A DNA stretch of 64,000 nt from Bondarzewia mesenterica (Eukaryota; Basidiomycota; Agaricomycetes; Russulales; Bondarzewiaceae): the NCBI GenBank assembly GCA_004802705.1, contig SGPL01000073.1, positions 22,986-86,985 of the forward strand, in the 5' to 3' direction. How positions within the stretch are numbered: the first letter of the stretch is position 1; each line of letters begins with the position of its first letter. The position numbers and the translations under genes are program-made. The notes beneath the pieces are model-generated. The model was not told the DNA's origin. It was given only the letters and a program-made list of their open reading frames with translations, and did no database searches. Below, piece after piece: positions 1 through 12,183 of the stretch.

Positions 1-2
1 CA

Positions 3-2341
3 TGCCACACCAGCACGCTCCGGTTAGACGCTGTCACAGAAGGTGTCAACGCGGGACTGTTTGAGCCTCCAGCGGATGCTGATGCCGATATGGAAGAAGG
101 TTTTGAAACTGGGGACCAGGACGATGAGGGGGGAGACAAGCATCGTTCCTCATCTAGAATTTCACTTTCTCCTTCATCAGAATCCATCTCGTCACCCCAG
201 CTTCTTCACGGCAACAACTTCATCAGTCCGCCGCTGAGTCGCAGCGGCAGCGGAAACTCGAATCCCTCACAGCCGCCTCCAAAGGATGCCATTCGTCATC
301 GCGAACAGCAGATCATGGAAAAGCGGCGGGAACTCCGCCGCCGCGAGGAGGAAGAGGCCATGGCCGTAGATACACCGCCGCGGCATGTGAGCACCAAGAA
401 GAAGCATGCTGTCGGTAATGGTCGACCGAGCAGGCGGCGGAGTATGAGTGCGAACGATGCAGAGGATTTGGAACTCGAGAGAAGGCGAGAATTGGCAAAC
501 GTTGCAGGTAACGCTGAGAGATGTTTGTTAAATGTAGTGCCTCTCGAGGCCGAGGACGATCCTTTGGCGGATAGCATCGCAAGGGAACTGAGGAAATTGG
601 GCGGGCTGAACAAAGGCGTAAGTGATTGATTTCGTTAGTCTGATAGCAGTCTGGGCGGCTCATGATATCTCACTAGAAGTATCACATCCGTGAGCATCAA
701 GGAACAATATATGCTTCGTCTGACGCGGATAAAATTTCGCATATGGACACCGCTGGCGATGTAGATAGTGGCAAAGCTTGGAGGACAGTTCGCAGGCCTT
801 CCGACATGGTATGTTTTCGTGGACCGCTTCTCATACGACATTGATACGACATGTTTCGTAGAACGAATACGCCAAGCAAATCCGGCAATATCGATCTCAG
901 GAGAAGCCTGGTAAGGCACATGGAAAGGTTTTTGTCAGAGGTAAGTTTTTTGCGCCGGTTGCTTCGCATTTTTGTCCTGATGTCTGTGTAGTGGTGGGCG
1001 TCAAGAGCCTTGATATTCCAATACCTCAACAGTCAACGGCTATGTCATGTACTCTGAATAACGGGATCCACTTTGTGACAACGCCGGAATGCCGTTTAGC
1101 AAGAGATTGTCGGATTGATCAGGAGTTTGAGCTGTATGAATCCCCCCCTGTTGAAAATAAATGCTCTTACTTATCTGCCTTGGTCAGAATTGAACACCAG
1201 AAACTCGAATTCACGCTTACTCTGAAAGTCCGCCGGGATCCACACGTCGTTGCTCAATTCAAAGCTAACGCTCCCCGCCCAACTCCCCCACCTCCGCAAC
1301 CACCCCCGCCTCCTGCGTCCAAGGGAGGCATGCGCAGCTTCTTCTCGCCAACGAAGAAGTCCGCCAAAGTTGCTCTAAAACCTGCACCACCCCTGCCACC
1401 CCCAACGCACAAGCTCGAGGAAAATCTCGCTCGATATCTCAAGTTGGACGGGCAGCTGGCGCGGGCATTCGTGTGCTTTAAGGACATTGGCGACCGGTGC
1501 GACACGAAGTTGTTCGAGACTACCTACCCGCTCATTGGCCAGCGAATGGAAACGGGCTCGAAGGTCACATCGATGCAAGTCGGCGAGCTCGTCCTGCAGT
1601 TCTTCAGACTTCCCCCTCTGCCCGGCGTGCCCTCGACTCAGCAGCCTCAGAGTTTGGAGGAGTGCCACCGTGGGCTACGACATATTCATTGGCACAAGCA
1701 GACGTACTTCGAAGGGACGCTGACACAGACCGGTGGCGATTGCGCGGTAAGTTTCTGCTTCGCGTACTTCTTTATTCACGCCAAGCCACGAGGCTGAGGA
1801 TTGAAAACATTAGACATGGCGCCGGCGGCATTTNCGCATCATCGGTGCCAACCTCGTCGCGTTCAGCGACGTGACGAAGAAGGCGACGGCGACGATCGAC
1901 CTCCGCAGGGCTGTCGTGGTCGAGGACATCCAAGACGTGCGCTCCCGTGCGCTCAGCCCCACTTCAGTGCAGACTGCGCGTAACCGATTCGCGGACGACT
2001 ATGATGGCGTATATGGAGTTGAGCGTTCGTTCCGCCTGTTTTTCCAGCGCGATCAGGAGATCGTGTTTTTTGCCGATACGGACGAGGAGAAGAGCAGATG
2101 GTGTGTTCTTTCATCTGTCTCTGGATGTCTATCGCGATAATTCCCCATACTGAATGGACCTTCCTGGTACGTTGCTTTCTCTTTTTTTTTTTTCAGGATC
2201 GAGGTGCTTCAAGCCCTCGTTGGCCATATCCCTCCAAACCCACTGTGGGCCGAGCTCCTGTGGCAACGCCAGCAAGAGACGGCGAAACAAGCCGCTGGCG
2301 GCCGTACGTCGCCAATGCCTACCGCTCAACCCCAACGATGA
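3..2341 (+). CDS. Bud4/anillin-type septation protein, 5' partial
   Basis: The frame is open from the first bases of the window, so the N-terminus lies upstream. Six exons read well: 3-617, 677-808, 862-940, 992-1746, 1814-2100 and 2197-2341, all with GT...AG introns and matching phases. The first exon is charged and disordered. The exon from 992 holds a beta-rich anillin-homology-like region starting VVGVKSLDIPIP, interrupted by a proline-rich insert. Exons 5-6 form a PH domain (TWRRRHF, LVAFSD, FFADTDEEKSRWIEVLQALV). This order of disordered region, anillin homology and C-terminal PH domain is that of fungal Bud4/anillin proteins, which organise septins and the contractile ring at division sites. 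A single ambiguous base at 1834 does not disturb the frame. The family call rests on architecture; other PH-containing anillin-like proteins remain possible. Confidence 0.8.
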
Positions 2342-2986
2342 CGGGTAACGACGCCTCTGCGGCTTTGTGGTTTCAGACACGCGACTATCTCCCCCCCGCG
2401 GGATCGGTTGAGGATCGGTAACTCCGATCGGTTTTCCCTGTACATACATTAGATCTCGCATATTGCCTCGGTTTGCCCGAGCCTACGATTTCTCTGTAAC
2501 TACCATAGCCCCTCCATCCTTTTTTTTCCTTTCTTTTTTTTTTTTTCCTTTTTTCTTTTTCAGTTTTTTTTTGTCACATCAAGATCACATTATATCGACA
2601 TCATCACTGCGTCCTCATCGTGCATTCATCTTGCAACCTCCCCTTGTGTAGCTCCTTCACACCATCCACTCTTTCTTGTCACTACTGCGCTGATGTAGGT
2701 TAAGGTCGCATAGAACGACTGTGAGTATATTGTTGTTACTTTCTTTGCATCTAATGTTGTGGGTGATATCTTTTTTGGGACCCATGGCTTTTTTAGTGAC
2801 TCGAACCTCGATAGATTCTGTCAAGGTCGCACTGCGATTGAAGTTGAAGCCTGGTTTAAATTTTGCTCTCAAGAGGCCAAAATTCACTTGTGAGATGATA
2901 AGTCACATAGTCCTGATTTTTCTACAGTAGTAGTCGCTCGTGATACAATCTTGGTATACCAATCCATGGTTTGTTGTCTGATCCTT
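2342..2986. other. Intergenic, converging 3' ends
   Basis: The Bud4-like gene and the minus-strand HMP1-like gene converge here. A pyrimidine tract of nearly pure T with a few C (about 2519-2572) lies downstream of the first stop. I see no gene. Confidence 0.6.
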
Positions 2987-3677
2987 TCAAATGCCAGGAG
3001 CACGAGCGTCGCCGCGGACGGCGGCCTTGCCACCCGTCGCGCGCAACTCGCCCTTCTCCTCCAGTTGGGGCTTGTGGGCTAGTTTACCCACCGCCTGAGA
3101 GTTTTGGGGCAATGTCGGGTTAATAGAAAGCTACCAGGAGCATAGCTGCTCACCTGCTCGGTCTTGCCGATGAGTTTGTCCGCAAAGCCGGCCTTGCCTA
3201 CCGGACGATCGTCAGTGCGACTGGTGCCAAAGTCACCTGCAGTTAACGACGTGTCTCGATAAGCATAATAATTGGAGAAGTAGGTGCTGGTAGATGAATG
3301 AACGGACCTCGTTCAGTACCAGACGACCGAGCGTGATCGTAAGGAATATCGTGCTCCTGCTCCCTGTCACTGCCGGGAACGCCTTCGTTGTCGCGGTCAA
3401 TGCCTGTTCCGCTGTGTCGCTGTTGCTCCAGCCCTGAACTGGCAGGCGAATCTGAATCGAGGGACTCGAAACCGGTAGGACGCCGTTCGAAGCGCGCGCC
3501 ATTGTCACCGTGCTCAATGTGTTCCATGTTGCCGGTGCTGTAGTCGGTGGTGGTGGTCTGTGCGCCCCGCGCGCCGGGCAGGGGATCCGAGGTATCGTGG
3601 ACGTGGTGTGTCGGGCGGGGCGCGTTGTCAAAGGCGGATTCGCTGTTGGCTGAGGTGCGAGAATCGTATTGAGACAT
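2987..3677 (-). CDS. HMP1/CsbD-like small stress protein
   Basis: There are three exons on the minus strand (3677-3308, 3236-3154, 3094-2987), about 186 residues. The N-terminal two thirds is hydrophilic, rich in S, D, T and H and probably disordered. The C-terminal part is a CsbD-like module: GFADKLIGKTEQAVGKL, then a PQLEEKGELRATGGKAA stretch. This module is found in bacterial CsbD stress proteins and in basidiomycete proteins named mismatched base pair and cruciform DNA recognition proteins (Ustilago HMP1). The intron between KTEQ and AVGKL splits the module in phase. Start choice: the first ATG of the open frame, MSQYDSRTS. It is transcribed divergently from the PDAT gene across a 760-bp shared upstream region. 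Its function in fungi is poorly known; a stress role is inference from the family. Confidence 0.8.
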
Positions 3678-4437
3678 GATGGGTGAGAATGAGGAAATGA
3701 GGATGATATGTGGTGAAATTGGATGTGTCCGCGTCAGGTTGGGTTTCGATGAGGTTTTGGTTGAAGCTTGATGCTGATTTCAAGCTAGTACTGAGCAAGT
3801 CGTTCCGCTCTTATAGGTTGGAAGAACTATGACATCATTGGGGACATGCAAGAGGCCCTGCTCGTCATGAAAGCCTTGGAGCTGCTACTCTTGGATTCGC
3901 AGAATATGGTGAAAAAACATGGATCGCTGTGCTGCTGAGTGTGATGCTTTCCTGCCTGTGGAACGTCAAGTTGAGTATTGAGTCACCACCTCTTAGGCAG
4001 TCTTTGAACTGGAACGCCTAAATCCAATCTTGATCTGACAAGTTTGGCTGATCGCTAGTCCCAGTGACAGACATGGCGCCGTTGACATGAACTGACCTTA
4101 TTGCGAATGTCAAGGAGCGGCCAGGTCGCAGTTTTGTCGCCTCAAGGTGCTGAAGGTGCCAGTGCGCGCGCCGGGATGTGACGGACAAGCACATTTATGA
4201 AACCGGGCCGCGGAGTTGAGCGCATCGCATGTGTCCGGAAAAAGCAATGACAGGTATCCTCCTCCGGAGTCCGACTCGACGGGTCCTTAACTCAAAAAGT
4301 TGCACTGTCTTGTGCACCATCCATGTCCTTCTGACCTGGCCGCTTCAATTCCCTGCGCACTTTATATCTTGTATTTCTCGAGCGTTTCGATCTCTATATA
4401 AAGGCTCGGCTGTGACGGTGTAATTTCTATCTCGGAA
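3678..4437. promoter_or_regulatory. Shared divergent promoter region
   Basis: These 760 bp separate the start codons of the HMP1-like gene (-) and the PDAT gene (+). The plus-strand side has a clear TATA box (4395-4404). On the minus strand a weaker CTATAAG lies near 3813-3819. No long open frame of coding quality is present. Confidence 0.5.
4395..4404 (+). promoter_or_regulatory. TATA box of the PDAT gene
   Basis: TATATAAAGG lies 34 bp before the ATG at 4438. The short spacing implies a very short 5' leader, or a transcription start close to the ATG. Confidence 0.6.
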
Positions 4438-7400
4438 ATGGTGGCCACAAAGCGCGTCCCCGATACGCCGGACGACGAGTCTGGCAGCGAAACTGCCTCG
4501 ACTTTGAGCGATTCAGCATCGAAAGCGCTGGATGAACAGACGCAACACTTGCGGACGGAGCTTTCAGACGAGGTCAGGGGATTGAAGAAGAAGAAAGGAA
4601 AGGTTCGTGGGTTGAATGGCATCACACGAGCGCATAGACGAACAGATATTTTTAGTGCTACGACCAGCATTTCTATACCACTCGAAGATTTCTGTTCCCG
4701 TTCGGAATTTTTTGTGCGTCCATTTTTTCTCACATACTGAGTACATCTATCATTAAGCTGCTGGCGACTGAACTCGGTCGCGTAGTGGGCACTTTGTTCG
4801 GCTTCATACTCATCCAACCCACCGAGCTGCCCGACTGGCCTGCACAGGTCGCGCTCTACCTCGACGAACACGACCTCTCCTTCTCGCTCCCGCCCCTCCC
4901 ACAATTTGACCTGACGCGCCTAGAAACGGAGTGGAGGAGGTTCACTAGCAGCATCCCCGAGCCATGGAAACTGAACAACGACGGGCGGGAATTCCAGGTC
5001 GGCGACGTGATCAAGGAGAGAGGGTTGACTGCTGAGTACCCTGTGGTGCTTGTGCCTGGGATTGCATCTACTGTAAGTACCTATGTGACATGCATGCTAT
5101 CGGACACCAGCGTGCAATATTCATGCCATCTCCTTCCAGGGCCTTATATCCTGGTCGAGTTCGCCAGAGTACCGCTCCCTTTTCCGTCAGAAGATGTGGG
5201 GCGGGTTTCATATGATATCTCAAGTGACGTTCAATCGCGAGAAATGGATGTCCGCCCTCCTGCTGGACCCCATCACTGGTATTGATCCACCGGGCGTGAA
5301 GGTGAGGGCCGCGGAAGGCGTAGATGCGGCCAGCAGCTTCATTCAAGGTTATTGGATTTGGTCGGTTCCTTTTTCAAACCTTTACAATCTGTTCGCCGGA
5401 CAACTGATTGAATTTTGTTGGCACCGTAGGTCGAAGGTCATCGAGAACCTCGCGGTCGTGAACTACGATACGAACAACCTGCATTTGGCTCCATACGACT
5501 GGCGACTGTCGTACTATAATCTAGAAGAGAGGGACGGGTACTTCTCGAAACTTAAGACGACGATCGAGGGTTTCAAGTTTGTGGTTTCAGAGCAGTGCGT
5601 CAGGTCTCGACCTAATTGTGTCTATACGGTACAGGAAGCGGCAGGGAAAGAAATCTGTCATCGCCGCTCATTCCATGGGGAGTTCGGTGAGTCTATATTT
5701 ACAGCGATCACCTATAGGAGGCGTTCAACGAAATTTCATGTTCGTCACAAGGTTGCTTTGGTAGGTCCACCCGAACGACAATTGCGAGATAGCCTACTGA
5801 CAAGGGTGCTCGTTGCAAGTAGTATTTGTGAGTAGTACATCCTGCCTTTGATCGTCGACGATGCGGCATGACCACTCGCTATCTTGTCTCACTGGTTCGT
5901 CATTAGCTTGAAATGGGTAGAATCGCCTGACCACGGTAATGGAGGCCCTGACTGGGTAGAGGTATAATTTAGCCAGCTGTTCGCGGCCTGCATGTTTCTT
6001 CTCATATTTACCGGTTAACCTTGTAGAATCATATTCAGGCCTTCATCTCCATTGCTGGGACCCACCTGGTACGCCACACTTCAGACATTCTATGTCCCAT
6101 TTTGCTAAACTGTATCTGACAGGGTGTCGTGAGTGGATCTGCTTCCTTGTTTATCGAACATGACTAGAACAGCTTGGTTCAGACCAAGGCGATGGCCGCT
6201 CTGTTATCCGGCGAAATGAAGGATACGGTACAGGTGAATCCCGCAGGCGCATATGGTACGTCTTTCTTCGTCTTGAGTTATGGACATCCAGTATGGACCG
6301 AACTGTGTCAGTCCTGGAACGCTTCTTCTCGAGAAAGGAACGGCAGAAGCTCTTCCGCAGTTGGGCCGGCAGCGGCAGCATGTGGATCAAGGTGATCGCT
6401 CTTCCTTTCTTTGCCTGCATTTACCGCTCATCACGAGATCTTTGAACCTTACTCTTCGTACATGGTGCGATACTTAGGGCGGCGACGCCGTGTGGGGCAA
6501 CGCGACCTACGCGCCGGACGACGAGCCGGATAGCAAGCACACGCACGGCGAGCTGATCTCGTTCCGGGACGAGCTGCTCGCCCCGCCTCCCGACGAGGAG
6601 AAGAGCCCGGCGTCGATCGAAGGCGCGCTCGGCGCCGCGGCATCTGAGGTCGGCGGTGTTGAGGAAGAAGGCTTGAGCCACGCGACGAACATGACAGCCG
6701 ACGAGGCGGGCGCGTGGATCTTGCAGCACACGCCGACGACGTTCCAGGTGTGTCTCGAGCGTTTTCTTCTTCTTTCTTAGCGATGAGTCCTGCGCGATTG
6801 AGATTGATGTGGATGCGTTCGGAAGAAAATGATGCAGACGAATTACTCTTTTGGGATTGAGAGGGACGAGAAGGTGTTGGATAGGAATAATAGAGATCAC
6901 ACCAAGTGGACCAATCCTCTAGAAGCTAGGTGTGCTCTTCGTTTGTTCCTCGGGGCTCGTTGAGTTTTATTCATGCTTGGTGACTTGTGGTAGATTACCC
7001 AATGCTCCTTCGATGAACATTTACTGTGTCTATGGGCACGGAAAGGAGACTGAGGTGAGTCTCACGTGCAATCCTCACAGGACATGGACTCATCAGTGCA
7101 AATATCTCGAATGCCAGCGGTCGTATTGGTTCGTGCGCGTTTTTAAGTATCGTGCCCTGCGAATCTCATGTTGTAATTGTAGGTATGCGTCCGGCCCGTA
7201 CGAATACGACGAAGGCCTATCTGCTGACGCCGAAAATGGGGCGTGCGCAAATTCGTCCGACTGCCTGACGCTTCGTCCGCCGCTCGACATGCCGTTGTCG
7301 AGGCGGAGTTGGATCGACAAGGACTATACTAACGAGAGCGCCACGCCAAAGGTCCACACTGTTCTCTACCGTTTTTGAGGACGCACTGACATGTTCCTTG

Positions 7401-7804
7401 CTCCGTGCATTGTTTCTGGTCTATAGGTCCGCAACGGCGTCAAGATGGGCGAGGGCGACGGTACCGTGCCTCTGCTCAGTCTTGGAGCCATGTGCGTCGA
7501 GGGATGGAAGAGGAAGCGGTGGAATCCTGCCGGGATCCGGGTAGTCACCGTCGAGGTACGTTCTTTCGACTTCCATCCATTTTTTGATGGTAAAATAGTA
7601 GCTAACCAGTGGTAGCTCCCTCATCACCCCATTGCGACCATCCCACGCGGCGGTGCAAACACGAGCGACCATATCGATATCCTGGGTTCCACGATGCTGA
7701 ACGAGATCATCCTCAAGGTCGCGACGGGCGTGGGCGAGGAGGTGCAGGACAGCTTTGTGTCGAGGATCCGCGAATACGCTAAGAATATTCAGTGGGATGG
7801 GTGA
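4438..7804 (+). CDS. LRO1: Phospholipid:diacylglycerol acyltransferase (PDAT, Lro1 family)
   Basis: PDAT moves an acyl group from a phospholipid to diacylglycerol, making triacylglycerol at the ER. This is a multi-exon gene. A charged cytosolic N-terminus ends in KKKKGK. It is followed by one membrane segment across an exon junction (RRFLFPFGIF, then VVGTLFGFILIQP). The LCAT-fold body starts near 4820, with VVLVPGIAST joined to GLISWSS, the lipase serine in AHSMGSSV (about 5665-5690), an Asp in GEGDGTVPLLSLG (about 7450-7480) and a His in TSDHIDILG (about 7662-7690). These fit the Ser-Asp-His triad of the family. The gene ends IREYAKNIQWDG-stop. No breaks were seen, so it should be functional. 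The exon 1-3 borders around 4600-4757 are uncertain in phase. Confidence 0.93.
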
Positions 7805-8375
7805 GCTTGAGGGCTGGATGGGCTGTTTTGTCTGGATGTTGGACAGGAATGCATATTTTACTGACTATGCTGTAAGCATGAGATATACTAATCACGGCTC
7901 GGAAAGCGAGTAACGAGGTATGGTATCTATTGTGCTTTCTTGCTACATAATACTCATGTCGATCAGGAACTCAATACTTACACGATTTAATCGGTGTTGT
8001 TGAGAACTTCCGATAGATTTTAGCGTTCGGAAGCGAGGTGACAAACACAAACTTAGTATATCGCGAAACCAACTTGGCGAACTTGTAGCATACTGATAAC
8101 AATGGGCGTCGCAAACGCAACGCGGCCGTCATTAAAATTGCTTGGATTCGACAATGCGAGGGGTTCATTTCATTGGCGCATATGGGGACCAGTTTCTCCC
8201 TCATGATTTCAAGCATAAGTAAGTTAAGAAGAATCGCGGAGGCGAAGATAGCGCTAGGTAGCGGTTTGAATCCGAAAAGGGTAACCGTCGATGTTGGCTG
8301 GCGGGAGCTGGCGGGCCGTGTCCCTCAAACCGGTCAGCACCTTCATATCCCACCCAACAACCTCAAGGCCTCTTC
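7805..8375. other. Intergenic
   Basis: This is the 3' flank of PDAT, followed by AT-richer sequence. The short open frames show no coding character and no repeat was recognised. Confidence 0.5.
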
Positions 8376-9261
8376 GTGTATGGCTCCAGCAATCTTTTAC
8401 TGCATATTATATATACAGTTCTGAAGATCATTCCGCAATGGGTGCGTTTACGTCTATGGAGATTTCTTTGGCGTGACGGCACACATCGCTGGCCCGTAGA
8501 AAGCAAGGCACAACGCATTCGTGGAGGTATGTACATCAAACACGGCCCTCTCGTTCACCCTACAGAAGGTTGTGTCACCGATTTCGTCGGGAGGCACACC
8601 AACCTCCCCGTCCCCGTCGTCATTGACAATTTCTCGGTCGACAGTACATACTTAGTCCTCTTGCTTTCCCGGGCGATCAGCTAGTTGAGGTCTACCCTGG
8701 TCTACCGTGACCTATCGGAGAACCAGATTCACAAAGTCAGTCGGCAACTGTCGACCATCCACGCAGAATTGCGCAGTTTGCCAGCGCCCTCCGGGTCCGT
8801 CAGCGGTTTCGACAACACACCACTGTATTGTGAGCGCCTTTCACATGGCTGCCAGCGTCCAGGCGGACCGTTCCCTTCTACAGAAGACTCCCATTCTGCA
8901 CTCATCCAGCGATCGGGCAAGTTAAACATACTCGAAGGTCAATCAGAACTGGTTTGGCAAAAACAATTCGCATCGCACACTCTCTTTCCCGTCGGTTGTG
9001 CTCACCCATAATGATATGGGACCTCATAATGTCCTCGTCGACGAAGATCTTAATGTGACTAAGTTCATAGATTGGGAGTCAGCTGGGTGATTGCCCGAAA
9101 ACTGGTATGCATCTGGAGCTTATAATTTGAGCTTGCTTAATATCTGTAACACGTTTTGTTCAGGGAATACAAGAAAGCGACATACCTTCCTGTCTTCCGC
9201 ATCAAACACGGTGAATGGTTTGCGAACATGTCACAAGTTTTCCCTCAGTATTCCATTGAGC
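8376..9261 (+). pseudogene. Decayed APH-type (aminoglycoside phosphotransferase fold) kinase
   Basis: Pieces in several frames line up with the fungal APH-fold kinase family. They are KHGPLVHPTEGCVTDFVGRHT and LPVPVVID (8540-8625), GDQLVEVYPGL (about 8671-8700, shifted frame), DLSENQIHKVSRQLSTIHAEL (8708-8770), then the catalytic Brenner-type motif LTHNDMGPHNVLVDED (about 9000-9048) with FIDWESAG. The frame then meets TGA at 9088-9090, where family members usually have Trp (AG-W-LPENWEY). An intact-looking intron (9105-9161) follows, then EYKKATYLPVF. At least two more frame changes lie upstream. The gene cannot make a full product. APH-fold enzymes are abundant and variable in Agaricomycetes; the original substrate is unknown. 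Confidence 0.8.
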
Positions 9262-10149
9262 GAGAAGCAGAGGTTTACATATGACAATACCGCTTAACAC
9301 AGAACGACTGTCTTCTGTGTAGGTCGCTACGGAGACTAACAATACCGTGAGATTTACTATTGATGTTCTTGGTTGAGTACGTCGGAAGTTAGTTTCTCCT
9401 TTGTGTTTCGGCCTTCCTCATTCCGAAACGTCTCGCAATACCGTTTTTGAGTTGATGCTCATGCCCATCGTGTAATGGACGCGCCCCATCTATTTAACAG
9501 CTTCTGAGTCGCCGGAAATCATGTTGTTAGGATTGTCTGAGATAGGGCAGGATAGGGCTTCCGTAGTTGCTAGAATCACACAGGCGTTCACTGACATTCA
9601 CTGTGTTCGAAGTTTGCCCTCATTAACTGTGTCCTCTAGTTCCCATCGAAGTTCGCGAGATTTCCCCTTGTTCGACCATGATTTCTATCTTGATGTGCCC
9701 ATCTCTACTCCATCGCGCCGTCTACTGATTGATACCAGACGTGACGGTTGGGATACGATGTATCGGGTGTACTCTGACGACACTGGAATTCTCATGTGTG
9801 AAGTCATTCATGTTTCCATTGATCCGCGTTAGGTAGACGTCGCTGACAGCTAGCTCACCAGTAAGGGATATAAGTATCGCATGAACATATCATATATGAA
9901 TCAAAAACCATCCCGAGTATACGTCGGCATCGGCGCCATCTCTCTGTAGGGTAATTGGGTACCAGTAGGCACCAGGACATACGAAAGTTGAAGCTGAGGT
10001 CTCGTGGACCAGTTCTTATCGATAAGTCCTGATACATAAGAACGACGAAGCATTTAGAAGAACGCGAATTTACTCCACGCATCACACCGTGCCAGAGAAG
10101 TACAACACTGCCAAACCCCGAAACTCGTTGGCAATCACCAACGCAAGTG
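9262..10149. other. Intergenic with one uncharacterised ORF
   Basis: A 103-codon plus-strand ORF (9521-9832) is the only longer frame. It matches nothing I recognise and may be chance. The rest appears non-coding. Confidence 0.4.
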
Positions 10150-10156
10150 TATATAA
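10150..10156 (+). promoter_or_regulatory. TATA box
   Basis: TATATAA lies 76 bp before the ATG at 10232. This is a typical fungal spacing and supports that start. Confidence 0.55.
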
Positions 10157-10231
10157 CCACCAACTCATTTTCATCATCTCCGACTCGACGCATCAGACCG
10201 CCACACCGACGCCATACTCGCCTGACCACGT

Positions 10232-10780
10232 ATGCCGCAAAAGCAACCCACAATCACCCCTCTTCCAACACACCCCTCACTCGTCCTCACACTTGACTTA
10301 ATCGACACGACACCCGCACGATTCCACTGGGCCCTCTTTGTGCCCTCTCCCACCGACTCGGAAATCGACGACCACGCGTGCCGTGGGACGCGTTTCCATG
10401 CCATCGGCGACCAAACCATCACGGCCGGATGGGCATACGATCGCGTTGAATCCTACGCGCTCGGCGAGTTCGTGGGCCTCGCCGCGGCGGCGGTGATTGG
10501 CAGCCTAAAAGACGGGCGCACGGTAGACGATTTGCACGTGCTCCTGCGCGACATCCCCATGACCGTGCCGGATGTTGATGTTGAGCACGAGAGCAAATGG
10601 ACATGTCGTGTGTGGGCCCGCGAGGCATTGCGTCGGATGCACAAAGTAGGCATTGTCGCCTGTATAGATGTTGATGCGTTGGAGGAGGAGATGTGGGTCT
10701 ACGGGAGGCATGCCGCGGAGACGATCGAGAAGGGCAAGTGGGAGGGTGCGCAGCTCGTCTGGGCACGACATTCGAAGTGA
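10232..10780 (+). CDS. Uncharacterised 182-aa protein, DUF6914-like family
   Basis: This is a single intact exon of 182 codons with strong third-position G/C bias, a TATA box upstream and a compact size. Landmarks are RFHWALFVPSP near residue 28-38, RVESYALGEF, and KWTCRVWAREALRRMHKVG near residue 125-143, followed by an acidic helix LEEEMW and an ending WARHSK. A decayed relative at 28378-28905 shares the FHWA core and a similar CR-W-helix segment. I believe this is the small Agaricomycete family catalogued as DUF6914, but I could not check the name. No signal peptide or membrane segment is visible. Function unknown. Confidence 0.6.
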   Translation: MPQKQPTITPLPTHPSLVLTLDLIDTTPARFHWALFVPSPTDSEIDDHACRGTRFHAIGDQTITAGWAYDRVESYALGEFVGLAAAAVIGSLKDGRTVDDLHVLLRDIPMTVPDVDVEHESKWTCRVWAREALRRMHKVGIVACIDVDALEEEMWVYGRHAAETIEKGKWEGAQLVWARHSK

Positions 10781-12183
10781 TGTGGTGAGGATGAGTGAGA
10801 TTCTAGGTGGGTTCGACATTGATTGACGCCGCGGGTCTGAGATTGCTTGGCTTTGATGGGCAGGCTTAGCAGGGGTTGTCGACGCCGAAACAAGGAGAAG
10901 TGCTGAGTGCTTGAACATTCGTAAATTAATCCGTATTGCAATCGTACAAACCCAGTTTATAAAAGAAAAAGAAAAAGAATCTGACATGCTCACCGTTGAA
11001 CTTCAGCAGATTAATGCCATTCCAAAACATGCAAGTAATTCGCCATCAGAAAACCGATACTTGCACCCTCGATGCCCGGCCAGTAGATCTCCTTTCAACA
11101 GACATGGAACCTCAATACCAGGCAAAAAAAAGACTTCTCCACACTCACCTACACTTAATCCGTAACCCACAACACATATTACAAGCAAAAGAAAACTTGC
11201 TAGGTACACGACACACAACTCCGTACGCAACCCGAAAAAATCTGCCCTGGACAAATTTTGCGTCGATGCTTCAAGCTGGATTACTTGAATGAGGGGGATC
11301 CTGAGGCACGAAGGTTGACGAGTGGCTACTCTGCCTCGGGGAGACTACTTGAATGGCACTCATGTCCTGGCCTGGGAAAAAAAAAACAGCGTGTCACGAA
11401 AAAGGATGACTGTAACCGAAACGGGCACTGGGCAAGGCAAGGATCGCACGATAAGCAGAGCCACTCAAGTCATCAGCAAACGCGCGAAAAAAATCTATCG
11501 CAACGCTTGATGAGGGATACTCCGGAAAGTGGTCGTTGACCACATTTTTCCGGACAACGAATAGATTACAATGTCTCAAGACAGAAGCATGTATACTTAC
11601 CAGAATCTAAGTCAAATTTCACGAAGTAATTATAGATTGCATCCTATCATATTTTGAAAGACCATACATTGAGGACCTTGTGATCCCTAGTCAGAATGAG
11701 TTAGTAAGGGATCCATAGCTATGGATGGCTTCGGAAAGTTTTCACAAATTATCTCGTCATTTCATTGGTAGCCTACATACATATCACTTTACCGGCCTCA
11801 TCATTTAGTTGGTTAGCAGACATGCATATATTTCAATTCAAAAACGAGCACAAATTGTAAGTACAAAGTGAAGCGCAGGCGTCAGGTAAGATATGGAACA
11901 TCTGGAGCGATTCAGAACATGGGAGCGGCGTGGTACGGTAGCCGAGCGCGAACGAAGATATCACAACATCAGCGTAAATGTCCAAGAAGAGCAAATGGGA
12001 AAAAAAGAACTAAAGTAGCTGCAAGTGAGATTGGAGAATCAGAAGACAAACTTGAGCACCCGGAAACGAACGACACGAGCAGACTTGTGCTGCCAAACGG
12101 AAGTGCAAGGAAATAATATGTTATCTGTTACAGCGAAGCACATCAACATCGACGAATTCTTGACAGGAATAATGCGAGACAAC
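10781..12183. other. Intergenic, with a short dispersed repeat fragment
   Basis: No convincing gene was found. About 11303-11352 (GAGGCACGAAGGTTGACGAG and following) closely resembles 31672-31720. The region is A-rich with several poly-A runs. Confidence 0.45.
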